From assembly GCA_041655275.1 (NCBI GenBank), contig JBBAFU010000005.1, positions 1 through 64,000 on the forward strand: a stretch of 64,000 nucleotides of DNA, in the 5' to 3' direction. The notes below the pieces were generated by a model, which saw only the letters and a program-made list of their open reading frames with translations, was not told the DNA's origin and made no database searches. Position 1 is the first letter of the stretch; each line of letters begins with the position of its first letter. Origin of the DNA: JAJYRX01 sp041655275 (GTDB lineage: Bacteria; Pseudomonadota; Gammaproteobacteria; Burkholderiales; Burkholderiaceae_B). Below, in pieces: positions 1 through 8,065 of the stretch. The translations under genes and the position numbers were made by a program.

Positions 1-15
1 GGCGTGCATGGTGAA

Positions 16-102
16 AACTCCCAGAAAACAGCCTATATTGAATAACAAACTGGGAGTTCCGGCTATCGGGGATAGCCTGTAAACCCGCTATCCATGCGGG
101 TT
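16..102. repeat. Cluster of three inverted repeats at the left edge
   Basis: Three perfect inverted repeats follow one another. AACTCCCAG (16-24) pairs with CTGGGAGTT (50-58); GGCTATC (61-67) pairs with GATAGCC (71-77) across 3 nt; AACCCGC (82-88) pairs with GCGGGTT (96-102) across 7 nt. No T-run follows any stem on either strand, so a standard terminator is unlikely. They lie downstream of the eroded antitoxin gene. Their function is unknown; they may be a structured RNA, a protein site or remains of a mobile element. Confidence 0.5.
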
Positions 103-109
103 GCAGGCA

Positions 110-178
110 TTAATCAGGGCCGACTAAATAACGTGCAGGATCGAATGTAGGCAGATCGGAAATCCTTGTAGCGTTCAT
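110..178 (-). pseudogene. Truncated HigA-type antitoxin remnant
   Basis: A 22-codon frame starts at ATG 178-176 and ends at TAA 112-110. It contains FDPARYLVGPD, which resembles the N-terminus of antitoxins paired with Gp49/HigB-like toxins, where a YL-x-x-x-(E/D)-x-IAAYL helix normally follows. Here it stops just where that helix should begin, so the helix-turn-helix is lost. The start codon overlaps the stop of the upstream toxin remnant (ATGA) and is preceded by a GGAG ribosome-binding site. The assignment rests on motif memory of a short peptide and is moderate. Confidence 0.55.
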
Positions 179-300
179 GACGGGCTCTCCTGATTATCGC
201 GGAGGATGCGCGCCCTGCGGATGAGTCTTGCCCGTGTGACGGGATCTTTAATGCTATCGAACCACGCGTCGAATTCGGGCAAGGTTTTTATCGTGTACAT
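175..300 (-). pseudogene. Truncated HigB/Gp49-type toxin remnant
   Basis: This 41-codon frame starts MYTIKTLPEFDAWFDSIKD and continues into VTRARLIRRAR, matching the start of the roughly 100-residue addiction-module killer family (phage Gp49-like HigB). The conserved central and C-terminal beta-sheet is missing: after RARIL the frame runs into unrelated residues and stops. It overlaps the antitoxin remnant by ATGA, the usual toxin-first order of this family. A likely internal deletion has inactivated it. An alternative is a chance short ORF, but the conserved start, coupling and operator argue against that. Confidence 0.6.
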
Positions 301-305
301 GAATG

Positions 306-334
306 GTTGTATTCTATCGAATACACTACATCAA
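306..334 (-). promoter_or_regulatory. Promoter and palindromic operator of the HigBA remnant
   Basis: A perfect inverted repeat, TGTATTC (308-314) - TATC - GAATACA (319-325), lies 8 bp upstream of the toxin remnant start. On the minus strand a TTGATG box (334-329) and a TACAAC box (311-306) are 17 bp apart and flank the repeat. This is the layout expected of an antitoxin-repressed promoter. The site appears intact although both genes are broken. Confidence 0.55.
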
Positions 335-344
335 ACACTTATTC

Positions 345-1784
345 TTAAATATGAGTGACAAACTTGGTCACCAGATAGCCGTCGAAGGTTTCACTGCCGC
401 CTTCGCTGCCGATGCCGCTGTCCTTGACGCCGCCAAAAGGCGTTTCCGGCAGGGCGCTGCCAAAATGGTTGATATTCACCATGCCCGACTCCAGGCGGTT
501 GGACACATGGGTGGCCGTCTGCAGCGAATTGGTGAAGACATAGGATGACAGGCCGAAAGGCAGGCTGTTGGAGCGGCGCAGCACTTCTTCCGTATCCTTG
601 AAGCGCACTACCGGCGCGATGGGACCAAAGGGCTCTTCCGTCATCAGCAGCGCCTCTTCGGGCACATCGGTCACGACGGTGGGCGAGAAGAAGCAGCCCG
701 TGCGGTCCATGGCCTGCCCGCCCAGGATGACCTTGCCGCCCAGCTTCACGGCATCGTCCACGAAGCGGGCCATGGCCGGTACGCGGCGCGCGTGCGCCAG
801 CGGCCCCATCTGCGTTCCGGGCTCCAGACCATCGCCCACGCGAATGCCTTTCATGTTCTCGGTGAAGATATCCAGAAATTCATCGTAGACGCCTTCCTGG
901 ATATAGAAGCGCGTGGGCGAGACGCAGACCTGGCCTGCGTTGCGGCATTTGAAGCGGGCCAGCATCTTTGCGGCACGCGCCACATCGGCATCGTCGAACA
1001 CCAGCACCGGCGAATGCCCGCCCAGCTCCATGGTGACACGCTTCATGTGTGCACCGGCCAGGGCCGCCAGTTGCTTGCCCACGGGCACAGAGCCGGTGAA
1101 GGAGACCTTGCGCACTATGGGCGAGCGGATCAGGTAATCGGAAATTTCCTGCGGCACACCCCAGACCAGGTTGAGCACCCCGGCCGGCAGCCCCGCTTCG
1201 TGAAACATGCGGGCAATCGCCATCACGGCGCTCGGCGAGTCTTCCGGCCCCTTGAGGATGATGGTGCAGCCCGCGCCGATGGCGGCGCAGATCTTGCGGA
1301 TGGCCTGGTTATAGGGGAAGTTCCAGGGTGTGAAGGCGACGCAGACGCCGATGGGCTCGCGCAGCACAATCTGGCGCACCTCAGGCTGGCGCGGCGGAAT
1401 GACGCGGCCATAGATGCGGCGACACTCTTCGGCGTGCCAGTCGGCGTGGTCCGCACAGCCCATCACTTCGCCCACGGACTCGGCCAGCGGCTTGCCCTGA
1501 TCCAGCGTCATGTTGCGGCCGATGTCCTGCGCGCGGTCGCGCGAGAGCTGGGCCACCTTGCGCAGGATTTCCGAGCGCTCCATGGGCGAGCTGTCGCGCC
1601 AGCTTTCAAACGCGCGTTGTGCGGCGGCCAGGGCGCGGTCCAGATCGGCTTGCGTGGCGTGGGGCAGCCGGCCCAGCGTCTCCATCGTTGCCGGGTTGGT
1701 GATCTCCTGCGTGTTGCGGCCTTCGCCGGTCAGGAACTCACCATCGATATACAGCGCGAGATCTTCGTACATGCCTTTGTCCAT
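345..1784 (-). CDS. NAD(P)-dependent aldehyde dehydrogenase, succinate-semialdehyde dehydrogenase type
   Basis: This 479-residue protein has the full aldehyde dehydrogenase fold and the usual length of the superfamily. The catalytic cysteine is C287 in KCRNAGQVCVSP, the general base is E253 in TMELGGHSP, and the transition-state asparagine is N155 in TPWNFPY. The cofactor-binding lysine is K178 in a KGPEDSP variant of the common KPAEETP motif. It would oxidise an aldehyde such as succinate semialdehyde to the acid in the cytosol. The FKCRNAGQVC context is typical of succinate-semialdehyde dehydrogenases, but the substrate is inferred, not proven. The gene stands alone between a toxin-antitoxin remnant and the polysaccharide locus, on the same strand as the glycosyltransferase upstream. 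Confidence 0.88.
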   Translation of the reverse strand: MDKGMYEDLALYIDGEFLTGEGRNTQEITNPATMETLGRLPHATQADLDRALAAAQRAFESWRDSSPMERSEILRKVAQLSRDRAQDIGRNMTLDQGKPLAESVGEVMGCADHADWHAEECRRIYGRVIPPRQPEVRQIVLREPIGVCVAFTPWNFPYNQAIRKICAAIGAGCTIILKGPEDSPSAVMAIARMFHEAGLPAGVLNLVWGVPQEISDYLIRSPIVRKVSFTGSVPVGKQLAALAGAHMKRVTMELGGHSPVLVFDDADVARAAKMLARFKCRNAGQVCVSPTRFYIQEGVYDEFLDIFTENMKGIRVGDGLEPGTQMGPLAHARRVPAMARFVDDAVKLGGKVILGGQAMDRTGCFFSPTVVTDVPEEALLMTEEPFGPIAPVVRFKDTEEVLRRSNSLPFGLSSYVFTNSLQTATHVSNRLESGMVNINHFGSALPETPFGGVKDSGIGSEGGSETFDGYLVTKFVTHI

Positions 1785-1866
1785 CCGTATTCAGTGTCGG
1801 CGCGACGCGCCCGTGGGAGTAAACGTTCAATTCTACAGCGAAGTTTTGCAGCGAAGGCCCAATACC

Positions 1867-3519
1867 TTACAGCCGGCCGAGCAGGGCCAGCAGGTAGAGA
1901 GCGAGATGGCCGGGCAGGCCCTGGCGGAATACGCCCGAGCGGCGCAGGGCGCGTATTCGTCGCAAAGGGCCTTTCTGACGTACACCCTCGAATTGTTTAA
2001 GCCGGTGACGCGAGTCCTTGCTCAGGCAGGGCTCGAGGTGCGATAGCGCCGCAAGGTGGAGCGTGTTCCACTCCCGTAACCGCCCTTTCATGGCCATACG
2101 CAAGCGCGAAATTTTGGCGCGCAGCCCGGTGTTGTGTCCGATCTGGTTATGATCGTGCTGACGATATCGCACTGAAGGCCAGGTGTCATAGAATACGCGC
2201 CCGCCGCAGGCGGATACGCTGATATATGTCCACCAATCGTGCATGACGACGGGTTGTTGAGGCGGGCATTTCCACAGCAGGCGCCGTGCTGCGGAGTTGA
2301 AGACCATGGTGTTGCCGCCGGCGATATTCTGCACGAGTGCATTAGCAAACACGGGCTCCCGTCTGAACAGGGGTGAGAGCCCGATCTCCTGATCGTGCCG
2401 GTCAACGTAGCATGTTCGGCTGCCATACAGAAGCGGGCGCAATCGCGAGTTCGGGCCTGATATCTGTGCTTGCAGCAGGCGCGTCGCCCGTTCCAGTTTT
2501 TCAGGGTGCCAGATATCATCTTGATCACAATAGGCAAAATAGTCAGCGCTGATGTTGCGATTATGAACAAGCGACAGAAAGTTGGTTGCTGGGCCGCGGC
2601 CGGGGCCGCGCAGGACCACCATTTTGTCGTCGCCCCACGCTTTCTGGTATTGAGCCAGAATGGCCAGCGTGCCGTCGCGAGATCCATCGTCAGATACCCA
2701 GAGCTGCCAGTTGGCAGCCGTCTGGCGCGCGATTGAATCGAGTTGTGCTTCGAGATATTCTTCGCCATTACAGGTGCATAGCAGGATGGCGATGTGCGGT
2801 GCCGATCGTGCCTGGTCTGCAACGATCTCATAGCTGAATTGCTTTTCCGCCTCGACTGCTCGACCGCCGATGAATGAGCAACTGCCGGCGACAGCCACGT
2901 CTGGGTATTTTCTTGCCAGATGCTCCAGGCCAATATAGTAGCGCTCGGTGATCTTGCCGAAGGAGTGGTGCTGAACCTTCAGCGGGAATACGCACACTCG
3001 CAACCCAAAGTTTATGCGCGCACTGATGCAGAAATCTTCTGTATAAAGGTCGAAACTCAGATTTTCATCAAATCGCAGCCCGGGATGGGCATTCAGCAAC
3101 GAAGAATGCACAAGAATGCTCTGGCAATCCAGGGTGTCCACTTCCGTCGGTTCTTGTATGGGGAGCCCGACTTCCATCGGTGCACTGCCATCCTTGTTGC
3201 TGCAGGTGTGCCGACCGTAGCCGATCGGAATTCCATTTTCGATCTTGACGCCAAAAGTCCCGTATACGCATTGCGGGTTCAATCGCCGTATGTCGGCAAG
3301 CGGGGATGTGATCTGAAAATCCTCGTGGACAAAGAAAAACCAGCAATCTTCCTCCCGGGGTTGCGCAATAATTTCATTATATATTTCCGGCAAACCCCGG
3401 TTCGTCGGGCGATTGTCAACGGCCACAAGACGGCAATCCTGCACATTAGGATTGGTCCGGAAGAATCTCCTGACCATGTCATCGTTGAGATAGACGACCA
3501 CCAGATTTATGTCTTGCAT
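1867..3519 (-). CDS. Two-domain glycosyltransferase (Glyco_tranf_2_5-like plus GT2)
   Basis: A 550-residue protein with two domains. Residues 1-225 resemble the glycosyltransferase-like family with a conserved HEDF (65-68) after a run of aromatic residues. Residues 242-470 form a classical GT-A family 2 domain, with the nucleotide-binding start IAILLCTCNGEEYLEAQL, DDGS (277-280) and a metal-binding CDQDDIW (331-337), closest in style to rhamnosyltransferases. It probably adds sugars to a cell-surface polysaccharide at the inner membrane face. ATG 3519 is chosen because the longer frame begins with TTG at 3534; neither has a clear ribosome-binding site. It lies 24 nt after the HAD-fusion gene and is probably co-transcribed with it. 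Confidence 0.82.
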   Translation of the reverse strand: MQDINLVVVYLNDDMVRRFFRTNPNVQDCRLVAVDNRPTNRGLPEIYNEIIAQPREEDCWFFFVHEDFQITSPLADIRRLNPQCVYGTFGVKIENGIPIGYGRHTCSNKDGSAPMEVGLPIQEPTEVDTLDCQSILVHSSLLNAHPGLRFDENLSFDLYTEDFCISARINFGLRVCVFPLKVQHHSFGKITERYYIGLEHLARKYPDVAVAGSCSFIGGRAVEAEKQFSYEIVADQARSAPHIAILLCTCNGEEYLEAQLDSIARQTAANWQLWVSDDGSRDGTLAILAQYQKAWGDDKMVVLRGPGRGPATNFLSLVHNRNISADYFAYCDQDDIWHPEKLERATRLLQAQISGPNSRLRPLLYGSRTCYVDRHDQEIGLSPLFRREPVFANALVQNIAGGNTMVFNSAARRLLWKCPPQQPVVMHDWWTYISVSACGGRVFYDTWPSVRYRQHDHNQIGHNTGLRAKISRLRMAMKGRLREWNTLHLAALSHLEPCLSKDSRHRLKQFEGVRQKGPLRRIRALRRSGVFRQGLPGHLALYLLALLGRL

Positions 3520-3543
3520 AATAATGCAGCGCAACGCATCGAG

Positions 3544-5589
3544 TTATGAAAAATCGGCGTTCGATTTGCCGGCAAGCACTCGATGCGCATAGTTTCCGCC
3601 AATAGCGCTTGGATGACGCAGCTGTTCCAATTGGCTGATGTCATCCTCAGAGCCGGATGTCTGCAAGGCAAGGAAGAGGTTTCGGAAATCCTCGCTGCCA
3701 ACGAGATCCCGGACACGGAGCCGGCGTTGTTTGGCCAGTCTTGCAAAATCGAGGACGCCCTTCTGGATGCCTTGCGCCGCAATCTTTCGCTTTTCCTCTT
3801 TGTCGCACGGATTCTGCCTGACTGGAAGATACTCGCCGTCCTCGTGGCGGATCCGAATAATACCGTCTTCCGGTGCGGCGGTCAGCAACTCCATGAGATT
3901 GATGTACTCGAGAAAATCCGACTGATCGCCATCAAAGAGAAGGCCGCTCTTGTGTCTGGCGTGTGCAACGTTGCTATTGACGCCCAGATAATAGCCATGA
4001 ATAGTCTTGTCTTTATGGTTGCTGATTTTTAGCAGCGCGACCAGCGCATCCTGAATGGATCCGCCCCATCCGACGTCGGCGATCGAAATACGATTTTCTT
4101 CCAAAAATCCGACATGTTCAAGATAGGAGAGCAGTGTGTCTCGTTCGGCCAATACTTTATTTTCTATTTCATGACGATTTTTCTGTATGCATGCGTAGAT
4201 ATTCTGTTCGGTCAGGGTCTGCGCTTCCGGACAGGTTTTTTCCAGATCCGCAGCGAGCCCCGTAAGGTCACCATATGAAAACCGCGTGATGATGTCGCTG
4301 TGATGGCTGATACCGAGGGTATTGGTGAACTGTCGCAGGAAATTGCCATCGGTTTCGTAGTTGAAGCCGGTCAGAACCGGAAGAATCATGCAGCGTCGTG
4401 AGGCAAACAGGTAGACAGCCTCGATGTCATCGTAAAGCAGTCGAAAGACTTGGGACAGGATATGGCCATCGCGCGCAAGGAAGAAGATTTTCTTCGTTGA
4501 TGGATTGTTTTTCAGCGCGCTGTCATGGATGAATTCGCAAAAGGCGGTGATTAGTGCGCCACCATAGAGGAACCCGAATTGCTGCCAGTAATCGGGGGTG
4601 GTTCCTGTTTGGCTGCTTTTCCAGTAGCGAAAGCTTGCGAGTATGAAGGAGGTGCCCAGGCTGTGACGCGCCTCGAGCAAGGGCATCTTTGAGCGGATGA
4701 AGGAGTCGCCCAGAAAGTAGTCGGGTACTTCCATAGTGTGTATGGCGTCAAAGCCATATGCAATGGGCTGAACGAAATCCGAGATCCGATTGTCCCCCAA
4801 GTGCAGAGTGCGGCCTGCGCTGTCGGGAATCTGCGCCCTCAACCGGGCAAACCGGCTGCCGTCACCCTTGATCAGATCGTCCTGAGACGAGACATGGACA
4901 GCTTCATAAGTGGTGTAGCCATTGGCGTGCAGAATTGCGGTGACCGTTGCCTGATCCAGATACATATCGGACACAAAGCAGACTTTCTTGCCGGCACGAA
5001 TCCAAGTGTCATAGAGTGCCCGTATTTCCGGGTTAGCAATGCAGAACTGAAGCTCGGCGTCAATCTCCGCCTGCATCCCGGCTTGCGGCAGCAAGCGATA
5101 GATGTCTTGAAGATGTATGTCCTTCTGATCCGGATGGTCTGCTCGCGCTTGCGCCTCCTTTGCGATGCGTTCTTGCTGGAAGCCTTTCAGCCCGTGCCGG
5201 ATCGCCACATACTGGAATAGGTCCACAGGGCGGCAGACAAGGCGGATCACTGCGGTATCAAACACGTCCAGGAACAGATAGTCGTAGCGATCCATATCGA
5301 TGGAAGCCAGGGGCGTGTACCGGTGTTTGGGTTCGATCAAGGTTTGAGTGCTTGCCCTGAGCGCCCGATCGGTGTGCTGCGCCACCTGCCGATGCACGGT
5401 CAAGGTGCGCCAATGCTGATATACTCCGCGAGGACCATGATCCCTGACGAGCTGGATAAGGCGTCTTGCGACTTGTCGGGGTGATTTGTGCCGGAACATT
5501 TGCCGGGTGAGCGCAATATGGATCCGTGCTGAACTGAATTTCCTGCGTATGCCGCGCATCGCTTCGGTGAGGCGATGTGTTGTTGTCAT
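3544..5589 (-). CDS. HAD-superfamily domain fused to a large uncharacterised C-terminal region
   Basis: This is a 681-residue protein. After a basic N-terminal 95 residues comes a HAD phosphatase-like domain, about 100-300, with motif I LFLDVFDT (D108), motif II FVSDMYLD, motif III lysine in DLIKGDGSRF and motif IV LHLGDNRISDF. The remaining 380 residues contain FFLARDGHILSQVF and SIADVGWGGSIQDALV. I cannot assign them to a known family, although similar HAD-fusion proteins occur in polysaccharide clusters beside glycosyltransferases. It may make, modify or trim a phosphorylated sugar or glycan. It has no signal peptide or membrane segment. It is the first gene of a two-gene minus-strand unit that diverges from the Wzm/Wzt operon. 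Confidence 0.72.
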   Translation of the reverse strand: MTTTHRLTEAMRGIRRKFSSARIHIALTRQMFRHKSPRQVARRLIQLVRDHGPRGVYQHWRTLTVHRQVAQHTDRALRASTQTLIEPKHRYTPLASIDMDRYDYLFLDVFDTAVIRLVCRPVDLFQYVAIRHGLKGFQQERIAKEAQARADHPDQKDIHLQDIYRLLPQAGMQAEIDAELQFCIANPEIRALYDTWIRAGKKVCFVSDMYLDQATVTAILHANGYTTYEAVHVSSQDDLIKGDGSRFARLRAQIPDSAGRTLHLGDNRISDFVQPIAYGFDAIHTMEVPDYFLGDSFIRSKMPLLEARHSLGTSFILASFRYWKSSQTGTTPDYWQQFGFLYGGALITAFCEFIHDSALKNNPSTKKIFFLARDGHILSQVFRLLYDDIEAVYLFASRRCMILPVLTGFNYETDGNFLRQFTNTLGISHHSDIITRFSYGDLTGLAADLEKTCPEAQTLTEQNIYACIQKNRHEIENKVLAERDTLLSYLEHVGFLEENRISIADVGWGGSIQDALVALLKISNHKDKTIHGYYLGVNSNVAHARHKSGLLFDGDQSDFLEYINLMELLTAAPEDGIIRIRHEDGEYLPVRQNPCDKEEKRKIAAQGIQKGVLDFARLAKQRRLRVRDLVGSEDFRNLFLALQTSGSEDDISQLEQLRHPSAIGGNYAHRVLAGKSNADFS

Positions 5590-5871
5590 GAATCGGTCAC
5601 TCCGCGTTTTCAGGCGAGCAAAAATACACCAGCCTGAATTTTAGGCTGCGTCTGGTGTGCACGATGGAAGAAGGCAGCGCTGGGCATGCCTAATGTAGTG
5701 GCAATAGCCGAAGATGCATTGAGGTCTGCGTCTAGTGGCGCAATCATAACATTCATGCCGCCGAAACAATGATCGGAAGCTGTGTGTCAGGATTCCTGGC
5801 CGGCGCCGGTGCGAAGGAAAAGCAGTGTGCGTGCCAGTATAATGCTACGTTTATCTGGCTGCGAGGAGAGT
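5590..5871. promoter_or_regulatory. Divergent intergenic region of the polysaccharide locus
   Basis: About 280 bp separate the minus-strand HAD-fusion gene from the plus-strand exporter operon and should hold promoters for both. An inverted repeat CAGCCT (5630-5635) - 7 nt - AGGCTG (5643-5648) lies near the minus-strand gene. I see no JUMPStart-type element and no convincing -35/-10 pair. The right third is also readable in the frame of the permease gene, so the exact limit depends on its start codon. Confidence 0.4.
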
Positions 5872-6693
5872 GTGCGCTCCGATTCCTATTCTGTCGGCCC
5901 GATCGCCATGGTGCAGAACCTGTTTGCGCAGAAGCGTCTGCTGGTCTCGATGGTGCGACGAGACATCTCGATACGCTACAGGGGGTCGTTCATCGGCATT
6001 GCCTGGTCTCTTATTATCCCATTGCTTATGCTGGTGGTATACACAGCGGTCTTTGGTGGCATATTCAAGGCGAGATGGGGCGGGGACGGATCGACGACAC
6101 AGTTTGCGTTGCAGCTTTTTTGTGGATTGACACTGCACGGCCTGCTTGGAGATTGCCTGTCCCGGGCGCCTGCCAAGGTTCTTGAACATGCCAATTACGT
6201 GAAGAAAGTGGTTTTTCCGCTTGAGATCTTGCCGGTAATTGTAGTTAGTAGCAGTTTATTCCATGCTTTGCTGAGTATTGTGATCCTGCTTCTGGCGGTG
6301 GTTTTTGTCGGTGATGGTCTGCACTGGCCGGCCCTGTGCCTGCCACTTGTACTGCTGCCTTTCCTGTTGTTGTGTCTGGGTGTCAGCTGGTTCCTGGCAG
6401 CAACGACGGTCTATGTGCGTGATCTTGTACATGTGACCAGCCTGCTGAGTACGCTCCTCCTGTTTTTGTCACCCATCTTCTATCCGATCGAAATGATCCC
6501 CACTATGTTTAGGGGTGTCATGATGTTCAATCCGTTGACGATACCTGTTGAGCAGTTGCGCAGTGTTCTTATCTCTGGGCACTGGCCGAATTGGGGGTTG
6601 TTGGGCCTGTACACCGGGGTCAGTATGTTACTGGCCTGGCTAGGCTATGCCTGGTTCCAGAAGGCGCGCAAGGGCTTTGCCGATGTCCTCTGA
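5872..6693 (+). CDS. ABC-2 type polysaccharide export permease (Wzm-like)
   Basis: This integral inner-membrane protein has about six predicted hydrophobic segments and the ABC-2 polysaccharide exporter signature near its start: RRDISIRYRGSFIGIAWSLIIP, here split by position, then a PIFYPIEMIP loop. With the next gene it would form a Wzm/Wzt transporter moving an undecaprenyl-linked O-antigen or capsule-type glycan to the periplasm. The start is uncertain. GTG 5872 is preferred for its AGGAG at 5864-5868, although the spacing is short; ATG 5842, ATG 5908 and GTG 5782 are in frame and lack a clear ribosome-binding site. The Wzt start lies inside its last codons, an 11-nt overlap that implies coupled translation. 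Confidence 0.85.
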   Translation: MRSDSYSVGPIAMVQNLFAQKRLLVSMVRRDISIRYRGSFIGIAWSLIIPLLMLVVYTAVFGGIFKARWGGDGSTTQFALQLFCGLTLHGLLGDCLSRAPAKVLEHANYVKKVVFPLEILPVIVVSSSLFHALLSIVILLLAVVFVGDGLHWPALCLPLVLLPFLLLCLGVSWFLAATTVYVRDLVHVTSLLSTLLLFLSPIFYPIEMIPTMFRGVMMFNPLTIPVEQLRSVLISGHWPNWGLLGLYTGVSMLLAWLGYAWFQKARKGFADVL

Positions 6694-8065
6694 AGATATT
6701 GCTGTCCGGGCACAGGGTCTGAGCAAGCGTTATACCGTCTATGAGCGGCCCCATCATCGCTTGTTGCAGATGCTGTTTCGTGGCCGGCGTAATTTCTACA
6801 AGGAGTTTTGTGCGCTGGATGATATCAGCTTCGAGGTGTCGCGTGGTGAGACCATAGGCATTATCGGGCGCAACGGCGCGGGCAAGTCTACTTTGCTGCA
6901 GATGTTGTGTGGCACCCTGTCGCCGAGCAACGGCAAATTTTTTGTGCAAGGTCGTGTGGCAGCGTTGCTGGAACTCGGTGCCGGTTTCAATCCGGAATTT
7001 TCCGGGCGCGAGAATGTGGTCTTGAATGCCACCATTCTGGGCTTGACCGCGGAAGAGATTGAGCAGCGATTCGATGCCATTGCGGATTTTGCCGATATTG
7101 GTCAATATATCGATCAGCCGGTCAAAACCTATTCGTCCGGCATGTATGTCCGCTTGGCATTTGCCGTCATCGCTCACGTGGATGCGGATGTGCTGGTGAT
7201 CGATGAGGCGCTTTCGGTGGGCGATGCCCTGTTCACCCAGAAATGCATGCGTTTCCTGCGTCGTTTCCGTGAGCACGGGACACTGCTGTTCGTGAGCCAC
7301 GACAGCGCGTCGGTTACCGCGCTGTGCCAGCGTGCCATCTGGCTCGAGCACGGCCGGCTGCGTGCGATTGGAAACGCCCGCGATATCTGCAAGCAGTACA
7401 ACGCTGAGGTGTATCAGCTGGGGCGGCGTGCTTCCGAAGCCGAGGTGTCTTCCGGACAGTCTTCTGCGCCCGAGCATCGCCCTGTGCAGGCTATCGAAAC
7501 GACTCCGGGTCCGGTTATTGATCCTCGATGGGACTGCCTGCGCGGCTCACCTCTGCAGAATGCAATGACGGTACAGGCATTCCAGGCCGGTGACGTTTTC
7601 GGAACGGGACACATGCACATCGAGGATTGCTGGCTTGAGCTCGAGGACGGCCGCCAGGTGATCAACATCACAGGCGGCGAATTGGTGGAGCTGGTGATTC
7701 TCTATTCAAGTGCGCTGGATATTGATTCGGTGATTGCCGGCTTCCAGTTCAAGGATCGCCTGGGCCAGATATTGTTTGGCGACAATACCTGCATCAGTAC
7801 GCTGGACCAGCCGGTTGGCATTCGCAGCGGCGAGCGCCAGGAGGCGCGTTTTCGGTTCCAAATGCCGTTGCTGCCAGCGGGTGAGTATTCCGTGACGGTA
7901 TCAGTTGCCGAAGGAACCCAGCTCGAGCATATCCAGCATCACTGGGTGCATGATGCGCTGCTGGTCCATTCGCTGTGTGCCAGCGTCAGCACAGGCATCG
8001 TCGGCGTACCCATGTTCGACATTCGTATACAGAGCGCAGGGCAGCTCGGGGAAGCGCAGACATGA
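6683..8065 (+). CDS. ABC transporter ATP-binding protein with glycan-binding C-terminal domain (Wzt-like)
   Basis: A 460-residue ATPase. Residues 1-240 carry Walker A GRNGAGKST, signature YSSGM, Walker B VLVIDEALSVGD and the H-loop FVSHD, all typical of polysaccharide-exporting ABC proteins. Residues 270-455 form a beta-rich extension like the Wzt C-terminal domain, which in O-antigen exporters recognises the chain's terminal modification before export. Such a domain suggests a capped O-antigen of the O8/O9a kind rather than a Wzx/Wzy system, an inference from family knowledge. The start at 6683 is chosen over a longer frame because it overlaps the permease stop. It overlaps the next gene by ATGA. 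Confidence 0.9.
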   Translation: MSSEDIAVRAQGLSKRYTVYERPHHRLLQMLFRGRRNFYKEFCALDDISFEVSRGETIGIIGRNGAGKSTLLQMLCGTLSPSNGKFFVQGRVAALLELGAGFNPEFSGRENVVLNATILGLTAEEIEQRFDAIADFADIGQYIDQPVKTYSSGMYVRLAFAVIAHVDADVLVIDEALSVGDALFTQKCMRFLRRFREHGTLLFVSHDSASVTALCQRAIWLEHGRLRAIGNARDICKQYNAEVYQLGRRASEAEVSSGQSSAPEHRPVQAIETTPGPVIDPRWDCLRGSPLQNAMTVQAFQAGDVFGTGHMHIEDCWLELEDGRQVINITGGELVELVILYSSALDIDSVIAGFQFKDRLGQILFGDNTCISTLDQPVGIRSGERQEARFRFQMPLLPAGEYSVTVSVAEGTQLEHIQHHWVHDALLVHSLCASVSTGIVGVPMFDIRIQSAGQLGEAQT

